In this document: positions 1 to 5,382 of the stretch, in pieces
How positions within the stretch are numbered: position 1 is the first letter of the stretch
Layout: each line of letters starts with the position of its first letter
Assembly: GCA_009783525.1 (NCBI GenBank)
Contig: WRDG01000073.1
Span: 1 to 9,417, forward strand
Reading direction: 5' to 3'
DNA: 9,417 nt
Source: Defluviitaleaceae bacterium
GTDB taxonomy: Bacteria > Bacillota > Clostridia > Lachnospirales > WQUN01
The notes under the pieces: model-generated
Database searches by the model: none
What the model saw: the letters and a program-made list of their open reading frames with translations, nothing else
What the model was told of the DNA's origin: nothing
Position numbers and translations under genes: made by a program

Positions 1-371
1 ATCCCGACACAATTTATTACTATGAATTGGACAACGGAACTGTTTTCAGCAGAAGGTTTTTTTATTTGCCCGACGATCCGAATAATTTAAGCTACCGAAT
101 TTTTATGGGCGGCGATTACGCCAAGCTTGACTTCACTTCGTCAAACAAAAACGGGAACACAGTCGTTGTGTTAAAAGATTCGTTTGCCAACGCGCTCATT
201 CCGTGGCTCGCGCCAAGCTACGAACGCATAATCGTTATAGACCCGCGCCAGTTCGACGGCAGCGTCATTAAACTGCTTAGTGATTTCGACCGGGCCGATC
301 TCGTGTTTGTCGACTATGTGGCGGCAACAACAATGTCGGATTTTATTGAAAAGTTTCACGATATTAAGTAA
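1..371 (+). CDS. DHHW/AlgX-like SGNH-fold protein, C-terminal part (5' truncated)
   Basis: The reading frame is open from base 3 to a TAA at 369-371 with no stop, so the gene starts before the window and only about 122 C-terminal residues are present. The TTG at 27 is internal to the frame and has no ribosome binding site, so I do not treat it as the start. The recognisable block is VVVLKDSFANALIPWLAP followed by a hydrophobic strand and VIDPRQF. This resembles the end of DHHW-family and AlgX/AlgJ-like proteins, where the serine of the D-S-[FY] motif (codon 180-182) would be the SGNH nucleophile. Family members are usually exported or membrane-anchored and linked to cell-surface polysaccharide acetylation. 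That role is inferred from the family; the upstream Asp/His motif cannot be seen here. Confidence 0.72.
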   Translation, partial: PDTIYYYELDNGTVFSRRFFYLPDDPNNLSYRIFMGGDYAKLDFTSSNKNGNTVVVLKDSFANALIPWLAPSYERIIVIDPRQFDGSVIKLLSDFDRADLVFVDYVAATTMSDFIEKFHDIK

Positions 372-384
372 CTTTAGAAGTGTT

Positions 385-399
385 CGGCGCTGTGCGCCG
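385..399 (+). other. GC-rich hairpin after the DHHW-like gene
   Basis: A perfect 6-bp inverted repeat, CGGCGC (385-390) and GCGCCG (394-399), encloses a TGT loop 14 bases after the stop codon of the upstream gene. It would form a stable hairpin in the transcript. No uninterrupted U-run follows, so it is at best a weak or factor-assisted terminator insulating the gene from the SRP RNA promoter just downstream. Confidence 0.4.
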
Positions 400-412
400 C
401 GACAATGTTTCG

Positions 413-441
413 TTGACAACCGTTATACGCAAATTTATAAT
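413..441 (+). promoter_or_regulatory. Consensus sigma-70/sigma-A promoter of the SRP RNA gene
   Basis: A perfect -35 box TTGACA (413-418) is separated by exactly 17 bp from a perfect -10 box TATAAT (436-441). The expected transcription start, about 7 bases downstream, falls at 448. That is also the first base of the closing helix of the SRP RNA. Full consensus in both boxes fits a highly expressed stable RNA. Confidence 0.93.
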
Positions 442-447
442 GCCGTT

Positions 448-716
448 GTCCGTGCTAGCCGGGGAGGTGGCGGGTCCCTGTACCCGAAGTCCGCCATAGA
501 GGGGGTGACGCCCGCCATAGGCTACCCCTTTGTGGGGTCAGCCCGCGATAAGTGGTGTCGACGGTCAAGTCCCGCGCAATAGGTCTTTGTGAACCGCGTC
601 AGGTCCGGAAGGAAGCAGCGCTAAGCAAAAGCGCTTATGTGCCGCGGGGGTGCTTGGCAAGAGCTAACTGCCGCGGTAACGCCCGGAGAGGGATGCCAAA
701 GGCGAGGCGCACGGAC
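448..716 (+). ncRNA. ffs: Large bacterial signal recognition particle RNA (scRNA, Alu-domain type)
   Basis: This is the RNA scaffold of the signal recognition particle, which binds Ffh and targets nascent membrane and secreted proteins to FtsY/SecYEG. The termini pair perfectly: GTCCGTGC (448-455) with GCACGGAC (709-716), giving about 269 nt. The 5' part matches the Bacillus-type Alu domain, with GGGGAGGT and CCCTGTACCCG around 460-486. The S-domain helix 8 is diagnostic: GTCAGGTCC, a GGAA tetraloop (607-610), then GGAAGCAGC, spanning 598-619 and including the symmetric internal loop that binds the Ffh M domain. The 3' strand contains GAGCTAACTGC (661-671), conserved with Bacillus scRNA. The long form with an Alu domain is typical of Bacillota and differs from the short 4.5S RNA of enterobacteria. 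The closing helix is followed by ATTTATTTTTA (717-727), which may serve as the terminator. Exact ends are inferred from helix pairing and promoter position. Confidence 0.96.
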
Positions 717-769
717 ATTTATTTTTAGGCATTAACGCACCATATAAAATCATGAAGGGATGAGCATGC

Positions 770-997
770 ATGGACGATCTTAAACGGGTGTTGAGGCATT
801 TGCACCGTGACAACAAACGGCTTGTGTTTATCGTGGCCGTTATCGCTGTAGTGATTATTTGTTTGGCTGCCGCCACATTCTGCGTGGTAAAGGTTTGCCG
901 CAAACGCCGCCGCCTCGTCGTCAAAGACAGTTGCGGAGATGACTGCTGCTGCGACGAACAGGCCGAGGACGACTGCGGCTCGAGCTGCTGCGCATGA
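770..997 (+). CDS. Small single-pass membrane protein with cysteine-rich acidic tail, function unknown
   Basis: This is a 75-residue protein that I do not recognise. The ATG at 770 follows a GAAGGGA ribosome-binding-like site (754-760) at 9 bases. Residues 1-17 are basic and polar, about 18-40 form one hydrophobic helix rich in V, I and A, and 41-49 is a basic stop-transfer stretch (KVCRKRRRL). The tail (53-75) is acidic and cysteine-rich, with Cys at 55, 59, 60, 61, 69, 73 and 74, and three more in or beside the helix (31, 38, 43). CCC and CC clusters among Asp and Glu suggest metal binding or redox chemistry, but no named motif is evident. Positive charge on both sides of the helix leaves topology undecided. 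It sits between the SRP RNA gene and a strong terminator, and may be expressed by read-through, since no convincing promoter of its own is seen. Codon choice looks like real coding sequence. Confidence 0.75.
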   Translation: MDDLKRVLRHLHRDNKRLVFIVAVIAVVIICLAAATFCVVKVCRKRRRLVVKDSCGDDCCCDEQAEDDCGSSCCA

Positions 998-1010
998 AAT
1001 GAGCACAACA

Positions 1011-1045
1011 AACACCCTCGTGTAAAAGCGCGAGGGTGTTTTTTT
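1011..1045 (+). terminator. Rho-independent terminator after the Cys-rich protein
   Basis: A perfect 10-bp stem, AACACCCTCG (1011-1020) with CGAGGGTGTT (1031-1040), encloses a 10-base loop. A T-run follows immediately (TTTTTTT across 1039-1045). It lies 13 bases after the stop codon of the small gene and should end transcription coming from the SRP RNA/small-protein unit, separating it from the CBS-domain gene. Confidence 0.93.
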
Positions 1046-1058
1046 GTTTACGTTAATG

Positions 1059-1064
1059 TATAAT
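1059..1064 (+). promoter_or_regulatory. Probable -10 box upstream of the CNNM/CBS gene
   Basis: A perfect TATAAT lies between the terminator and the CBS-domain gene, placing a transcription start near 1071 and giving a short leader of about 30 bases. No good -35 hexamer is found at 16-18 bp, because that position falls inside the terminator stem/T-run. The promoter is therefore supported by the -10 alone and by the need for one after a strong terminator. Confidence 0.6.
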
Positions 1065-1099
1065 CCGAGCGAACTGCCTAATTTTTTTTGGAGGCGCAA

Positions 1100-2452
1100 A
1101 TGGGCGAAGACCCTCTGATACGCCATATTTTTTTGCAATTGTCATTGATATTGATTAATTCTGTTTTTTCGTGCGCCGAAATTGCGGTCATTTCGTTTAA
1201 CCCCAACAGACTCGAAAAATTATCGGCAGCGGGCGACAAACGCGCTTCGCGGCTTTTGTCATTGACGAAACAGCCCGCGAAATTTTTAGCGACAATACAG
1301 GTCGGCACTGTTATATCCGGCATATTCGCGGGCGCCGTAGCCGCCGAAAATTTTTCTGAACGTTTGATAAAATTGTTCGTTGCAGCCGGCTTTAATGAAT
1401 CGCAGTCGTTAAAAACCGCGTCTGTCGCGGTTATAATTACCGTAATCGCATATTTCACAATCGTGTTCGGCGAACTGATACCCAAACGCCTCGCAATGCA
1501 GAACGCAGAAAAAATGAGCCTCGCTATTTCCGGCCTCGTCGTTTTTATCGCAAGAATATTCGCGCCCGTTGTTTGGATCCTTACGGCGTCCACCAACGGG
1601 TTTTTAAAATTGTTCCGAATCGATCCGCACACCGCCGAAGAAAAAAACACCGAAGAAGAAATATTGTTGATGGCGGAAGCCGGAAGCGAAACAGGCACCA
1701 TAGATGAAGCGGAAAAAGAACTGATCCAAAACGTGTTCGAACTCGACAACACCCAGGCAGTCGAAGTGATGACGCACCGCACCGAAATTGTCGTGCTGAA
1801 GCGCGACGAAAGCGACTGCGAATGGGAGCGGGTTATAAACGAGAGCCGCCACTCGCACTATCCTATTTGCGGAGAAGACCGGGACGATATAGTCGGCGTG
1901 CTTTTAAGCAAGGAATACCTGCGGTTAAAAGACCGTTCGCGTGAAAATGTTATCGAGCGCGCCGTCGTGCCCGCGCAGTTTGTCCCCGAATCTGTCAGCA
2001 CCGACGTACTGCTCCGGAACATGAAAAAAAACCGCAACCATTTTGCGGTGGTGCTTGACGAGTACGGAGGCTTAAGCGGAATCGTAACCATGACGGATCT
2101 GCTGGAGCAGCTTGTGGGCGACCTCGAGGACGACCACGGCCTGCCGCCGGACAAACCCGACATCGAAGTGATAAGCGCAAACACAGCCGCGGACGGAACA
2201 GACGCGATGCTTGAAAAAAATAAAACCATATGGCGCATAAGCGGCACAGCATCGCTTTCCGACGTGGCAAGAGAGCTCGACGCGGAGCTGCCGACAGACG
2301 AATACGACACCTTCGCGGGTTTCGTACTGGGTTTACTCGGTACGATTCCGCACGACGGCGAAACTCCGGAGCTTAACGAATTCGGTCTGTCCATTAAAAT
2401 AGCCGAAATAAAAGACCACCGCCTCGAATACGCGACGGTGCAAAAAACGTAA
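1100..2452 (+). CDS. CNNM-CBS-CorC/HlyC membrane protein (hemolysin C/TlyC family, putative ion transporter)
   Basis: This 450-residue integral membrane protein belongs to the CNNM/CorC family, whose studied members take part in Mg2+ (or Co2+) transport; the old 'hemolysin' name is not functional evidence. The start is taken at ATG 1100, because GGAGG (1090-1094) lies 5 bases before it; a TTG at 1088 in the same frame overlaps that site. The N-terminal transmembrane CNNM domain spans about 1-175, with hydrophobic segments near 8-33, 62-82, 105-125 and 141-165. It includes the family-like FSCAEIAVIS (23-32) and FGELIPKRLA (123-132). An acidic linker (179-210) leads to two CBS domains (about 220-280 and 288-345), the second containing FAVVLDEYGGLSGIVTMTDL (315-334). 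A CorC_HlyC domain closes the protein (about 373-447, with DEYDTFAGFVLGLLG). All three modules are complete and no frameshift is seen. It may be cotranscribed with the next gene, 61 bp downstream. Confidence 0.93.
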   Translation: MGEDPLIRHIFLQLSLILINSVFSCAEIAVISFNPNRLEKLSAAGDKRASRLLSLTKQPAKFLATIQVGTVISGIFAGAVAAENFSERLIKLFVAAGFNESQSLKTASVAVIITVIAYFTIVFGELIPKRLAMQNAEKMSLAISGLVVFIARIFAPVVWILTASTNGFLKLFRIDPHTAEEKNTEEEILLMAEAGSETGTIDEAEKELIQNVFELDNTQAVEVMTHRTEIVVLKRDESDCEWERVINESRHSHYPICGEDRDDIVGVLLSKEYLRLKDRSRENVIERAVVPAQFVPESVSTDVLLRNMKKNRNHFAVVLDEYGGLSGIVTMTDLLEQLVGDLEDDHGLPPDKPDIEVISANTAADGTDAMLEKNKTIWRISGTASLSDVARELDAELPTDEYDTFAGFVLGLLGTIPHDGETPELNEFGLSIKIAEIKDHRLEYATVQKT

Positions 2453-2513
2453 ATAAATAAGGAAGGACGCGGGCATCGCCAAAATTTTCGGCGTTTGACG
2501 CAAAGGTGAACTT

Positions 2514-3530
2514 ATGACAGGCAGGCAACTTGTAAACAAAGTTTTAAACCACGAGCCGGTCGAACGGCTGCCCCGCGACCTTTGGATGGTTCCCTACATC
2601 CACATGTTCCGCAAGGACGAACTCGACAGTTTTTATGAAATGTTTCCCCCGGACATTACGGGCGCGAGCAAAATTTGTTTCGGCAAGTCGCATTATTCCG
2701 CGGGAACGCCTTGCCGCGTCGGCGAGTGGGTAGACGATTTCGGCGCAGGCTGGGTAGCCCTCGAGGACGGCATCGCAGGCGAGGTAAAAAACCCGCCGAT
2801 AAAATCAAAGGCCGACTTGGATAATTACAAGCTCCCATGGGAAATTTTGGACGGATATTCAAGCGAAGGCCAGGCCGAACATTATAAACAGCTCGAAAAA
2901 TTTCAGATAACAGGCACTCGAACGCGTCCGTTCGAACGTTTGCAATTCATGCGCGGCTCGGAACAGCTCTTCATCGACATCGCCACAGAAGATCCGATTT
3001 TTTTGCGCCTCAACGAAATGCTGCACGAATTTTCTGTCCGCGAAATGAAACTCGTATCGGCGGAAGCCGTCGATGCCGTGCAGTTTATGGACGACTGGGG
3101 TTCGCAGCAGTCGCTTCTTATTTCGCCCGCGGCGTGGCGCAAGCACTTCAAGCCGCTTTACAAAGAATATTGCGATATTATAAAGGCAGCAGGCAAGCGC
3201 GTCTTTTTCCACACGGACGGACATATCGAAGCCATTTACTCCGACTTGATCGAATTAGGCGTGGACGCAGTAAACTCGCAGCTGTTCTGCATGGACATGG
3301 AATTACTCGGAAAAAAATACGCAGGCAAAATCACTTTTTGGGGCGAGCTTGACCGTCAGCACATCCTCCCTTTCGGCACCGAAGACGAAGTGCGCGAAAG
3401 CGTCCGCAGGATGGGCCGCGCCCTCATGCCAAACGGCAAACGCACGGGCATTATCGCCGAGCTCTCATGGGAAACCGTAACTCCACTAAAAAACGTTGTC
3501 GCCGCCTACGACGAATTCAACAAACTGTAA
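2514..3530 (+). CDS. Uroporphyrinogen decarboxylase (URO-D) superfamily protein, substrate unknown
   Basis: This 338-residue soluble protein belongs to the URO-D superfamily, a TIM-barrel group that holds HemE and corrinoid methyltransferases such as MtaA. ATG 2514 is preceded by AAAGGTG (2502-2508) at a good distance, and the first residues, with NHEPVERLPRDLW (12-24), match the usual family start. Other family-like blocks are MDDWGSQQSLLISPAAWRKH (192-211), FFHTDGHI (231-238), DAVNSQ (251-256), and a C-terminal part containing GIIAELSWETVTP. The RQAGR substrate motif of true HemE is absent; that region reads RDLWMVPYIHMF. The His-X-Cys zinc motif of MtaA-type methyltransferases is replaced by H-T-D. 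It is therefore probably neither a haem enzyme nor a typical methylcobamide:CoM methyltransferase. No corrinoid protein or partner methyltransferase is adjacent, so the context gives no substrate. Family assignment is firm; function is open. Confidence 0.88.
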   Translation: MTGRQLVNKVLNHEPVERLPRDLWMVPYIHMFRKDELDSFYEMFPPDITGASKICFGKSHYSAGTPCRVGEWVDDFGAGWVALEDGIAGEVKNPPIKSKADLDNYKLPWEILDGYSSEGQAEHYKQLEKFQITGTRTRPFERLQFMRGSEQLFIDIATEDPIFLRLNEMLHEFSVREMKLVSAEAVDAVQFMDDWGSQQSLLISPAAWRKHFKPLYKEYCDIIKAAGKRVFFHTDGHIEAIYSDLIELGVDAVNSQLFCMDMELLGKKYAGKITFWGELDRQHILPFGTEDEVRESVRRMGRALMPNGKRTGIIAELSWETVTPLKNVVAAYDEFNKL

Positions 3531-3693
3531 CATTTAGTTGTCATTATTGAAAAAAGCGTTATTTTCGCACAGGTATCGCGTTTGCGGGTGTTTTGTTTAC
3601 TGGCTGGCTAATTGAAATATATTTTTTATAGTCTGATAAAAAACATATTGATAGACGGAAATTATAGCTATTAAAGTGTTGTTACTGCCCGCA
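3531..3693. other. A+T-rich intergenic region between convergent genes
   Basis: The region separates the + strand URO-D-like gene from the - strand ilvB. It is rich in A/T runs, for example AAATATATTTTTTATAG around 3615-3631, and I see no open frame of note and no remnant of ilvN. No strong GC hairpin followed by a T-run ends the + strand gene. The only clear inverted repeat is the one overlapping the ilvB stop, listed separately. Confidence 0.6.
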
Positions 3694-3701
3694 TCAACAC
3701 T
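3675..3701 (-). terminator. Possible weak terminator overlapping the ilvB stop codon
   Basis: A perfect 7-bp inverted repeat (AGTGTTG at 3675-3681, CAACACT at 3695-3701) encloses a 13-base loop. Its right arm covers part of the ilvB stop codon (3694-3696). In the ilvB transcript the stem is followed by UUUAAUAG, only a short U-rich stretch. It is the best terminator candidate for the leu-ilv transcript but is weak by GC content and U-run length. Confidence 0.4.
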
Positions 3702-5382
3702 CCGTAATAAATTGGTCCACTCCTTTGCCGAGAGGAACCATCGGCAGCACCTTATCGTCCATGCCCACCTCGCAGTTTATGACGGCGGGCTTTTTTAATG
3801 CATAGGCTTCTTGCAGCGCGGCATAAAGTTGTTTTTTATCGGTCACATTATATGCGGCAGCGCCGAAGGCTTCCGCCAGTTTAATAAAGTCGGTTTTTTT
3901 TCCGTGCAGGTTTGTGTGGGAATAGTTGCCGTTAAAAAAAAGCGTCTGCCATTGGCGGACCATGCCGAGCACATGATTGTTGACGACCACTTCGATAATG
4001 GGCAAGCCGTATTCGACGGCCGTGGCAAGCTCGATGCAGTTCATGCGGAAGCACCCGTCGCCCGCTATATTTATTACAGACTTGCCGGGGTTGCCTGCCG
4101 CGGCTCCGATTGCCGCGCCAAGCCCGAAACCCATCGTGCCTAAGCCGCCGGATGTCATAAACGTGCGGGGCTTTTCGATTGGCATGTATTGGCACGCCCA
4201 CATTTGGTGCTGCCCTACTTCGGTAGTGATTAAAATGTCGCCGCGGTGTTTTGCGAACATCACCGCCACACCGCAAACGACGTCTTGCGGATGAAGCTCG
4301 CCGCCTGTGTTTTCGTATTTGAGAGGAAAACGCTTTTTCAATTCGACCGAATGGTTTATCCATTCGCTGTGCGACTGCTGCGGAAAAATTTTTGTCAGCT
4401 CTGCAAGCGTCGATTTTAAATCGCCAAGCACCGAATGATGCACTTCAATGTTTTTGCCTATTTCCGCTGGATCAACGTCCATATGCAAAATTTTTGCCTG
4501 TTTTGCGAATCTGTTTAAATTATTAAGCACCCGGTCCGAAAATCTCGCGCCCACCGCAACCAGCAGGTCACATTCCGAAACCAAGGTGTTTGACGCGCCG
4601 GAGCCGTGCATTCCGATCAGGCCCGTGCAGCGGCTGTCCGTGGCGGGGAAGCCACCTATTCCCATCGCGCTTACGCATAACGGCGCGTCGATTTTGTTCA
4701 CGAACGCCATCAGTTCTTCCGAAGCCTCCGCAGCTATCACGCCGCCTCCGCAATATAAAAACGGTTTTTTTGCTCCGGTAACATATTCGGCAGCAGTCGA
4801 GAGCATTGAATCGTTGAGCCTGTCAGTTTTGCGGACGGGTTTTTTTGGCTGTTTGTATTCGTAATCGCAAAACTGTGTCGTGACGTCTCTCGGAATGTCA
4901 ATTAATACAGGGCCGGGCCTTCCCTCGCGCGCTATATAAAACGCCTGCCTCACGATATCTGCGAGGTCTTCAGTGTTTTTAACGATATAATTGTGTTTTG
5001 TGACAGGCATTGTTATGCCCGTGATGTCCACTTCTTGAAAACTGTCCTTTCCGAGCGACGGAAGCGGCACGTTGCCCGTGATGGCGACCATCGGCACGGA
5101 ATCCATATATGCAGTTGCTATGCCGGTGACAAGGTTGGTTGCGCCCGGGCCGCTCGTTGCGATACACACACCCACCCTGCCCGTGCTCCGCGCGAAACCG
5201 TCCGCCATGTGCGCCGCGCCCTGTTCGTGCGAAACTAAATAATGTTTTATTTTATCTCTGTATTTATAAAGCGCGTCGTAAATAGGCAGCACCTGTCCGC
5301 CCGGATAACCGAATATCACGTCAGCGTTTTGTTCGAGTAAACACTCCAATAATATTTCTGCGCCGGGTAATTTTTTTTTCAT
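3694..5382 (-). CDS. ilvB: Acetolactate synthase (acetohydroxyacid synthase), catalytic large subunit
   Basis: This ThDP- and FAD-dependent enzyme condenses pyruvate with pyruvate or 2-ketobutyrate, the first shared step of valine/leucine and isoleucine synthesis. The 562 residues are full length for the family. The N-terminal ThDP pyrimidine domain has GYPGGQVLPIYDAL (25-38) and the catalytic Glu53 in SHEQGAAHMADGFAR (51-65). The central domain has VGARFSDRV (277-285). The C-terminal ThDP diphosphate domain has the GDG (441-443) to NN (468-469) metal-binding motif and GMVRQWQ (473-479), whose Trp lies at the known herbicide-binding site. It ends with VLPMVPLGKGVDQFI, as expected of anabolic AHAS rather than the FAD-independent catabolic AlsS. 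The ATG overlaps the ilvD stop as ATGA and follows an AAGGGG site about 11 bases upstream. It is the last gene of the cluster; no regulatory subunit gene ilvN follows, which is unusual for this operon type. Confidence 0.97.
   Translation of the reverse strand: MKKKLPGAEILLECLLEQNADVIFGYPGGQVLPIYDALYKYRDKIKHYLVSHEQGAAHMADGFARSTGRVGVCIATSGPGATNLVTGIATAYMDSVPMVAITGNVPLPSLGKDSFQEVDITGITMPVTKHNYIVKNTEDLADIVRQAFYIAREGRPGPVLIDIPRDVTTQFCDYEYKQPKKPVRKTDRLNDSMLSTAAEYVTGAKKPFLYCGGGVIAAEASEELMAFVNKIDAPLCVSAMGIGGFPATDSRCTGLIGMHGSGASNTLVSECDLLVAVGARFSDRVLNNLNRFAKQAKILHMDVDPAEIGKNIEVHHSVLGDLKSTLAELTKIFPQQSHSEWINHSVELKKRFPLKYENTGGELHPQDVVCGVAVMFAKHRGDILITTEVGQHQMWACQYMPIEKPRTFMTSGGLGTMGFGLGAAIGAAAGNPGKSVINIAGDGCFRMNCIELATAVEYGLPIIEVVVNNHVLGMVRQWQTLFFNGNYSHTNLHGKKTDFIKLAEAFGAAAYNVTDKKQLYAALQEAYALKKPAVINCEVGMDDKVLPMVPLGKGVDQFITEC

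Noticed and set aside
280..582. 100-residue + strand open frame across the SRP RNA 5' half
   Set aside because: It overlaps the end of the DHHW-like gene in another frame and runs through the SRP RNA promoter and Alu domain; no ribosome site or recognisable protein.
743..748. TATAAA as a -10 box for the Cys-rich gene
   Set aside because: No -35 partner at 16-18 bp, and the implied start would fall on or beside the ribosome binding site.
1088..1099. TTG start for the CNNM/CBS gene
   Set aside because: The TTG overlaps the GGAGG site that serves the ATG at 1100, so the later ATG is the better start.
664..1138. Two overlapping - strand frames of 115 and 137 residues opposite the Cys-rich gene
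   Set aside because: They cross the SRP RNA end and/or the intrinsic terminator and mirror the Cys/Arg-rich codons of the + strand gene; no start signals.
1078..2394. Long - strand frames (234 and 178 residues) opposite the CNNM/CBS gene
   Set aside because: Shadow frames of a gene with clear domain motifs; their low-complexity Ser/Ile/Thr content is typical of antisense translation.
2477..2493. Inverted repeat CGCC/GGCG between the CNNM/CBS and URO-D-like genes as a terminator
   Set aside because: Only 4 G/C pairs with an A/T-rich centre and no T-run after it; more likely chance, so cotranscription stays possible.
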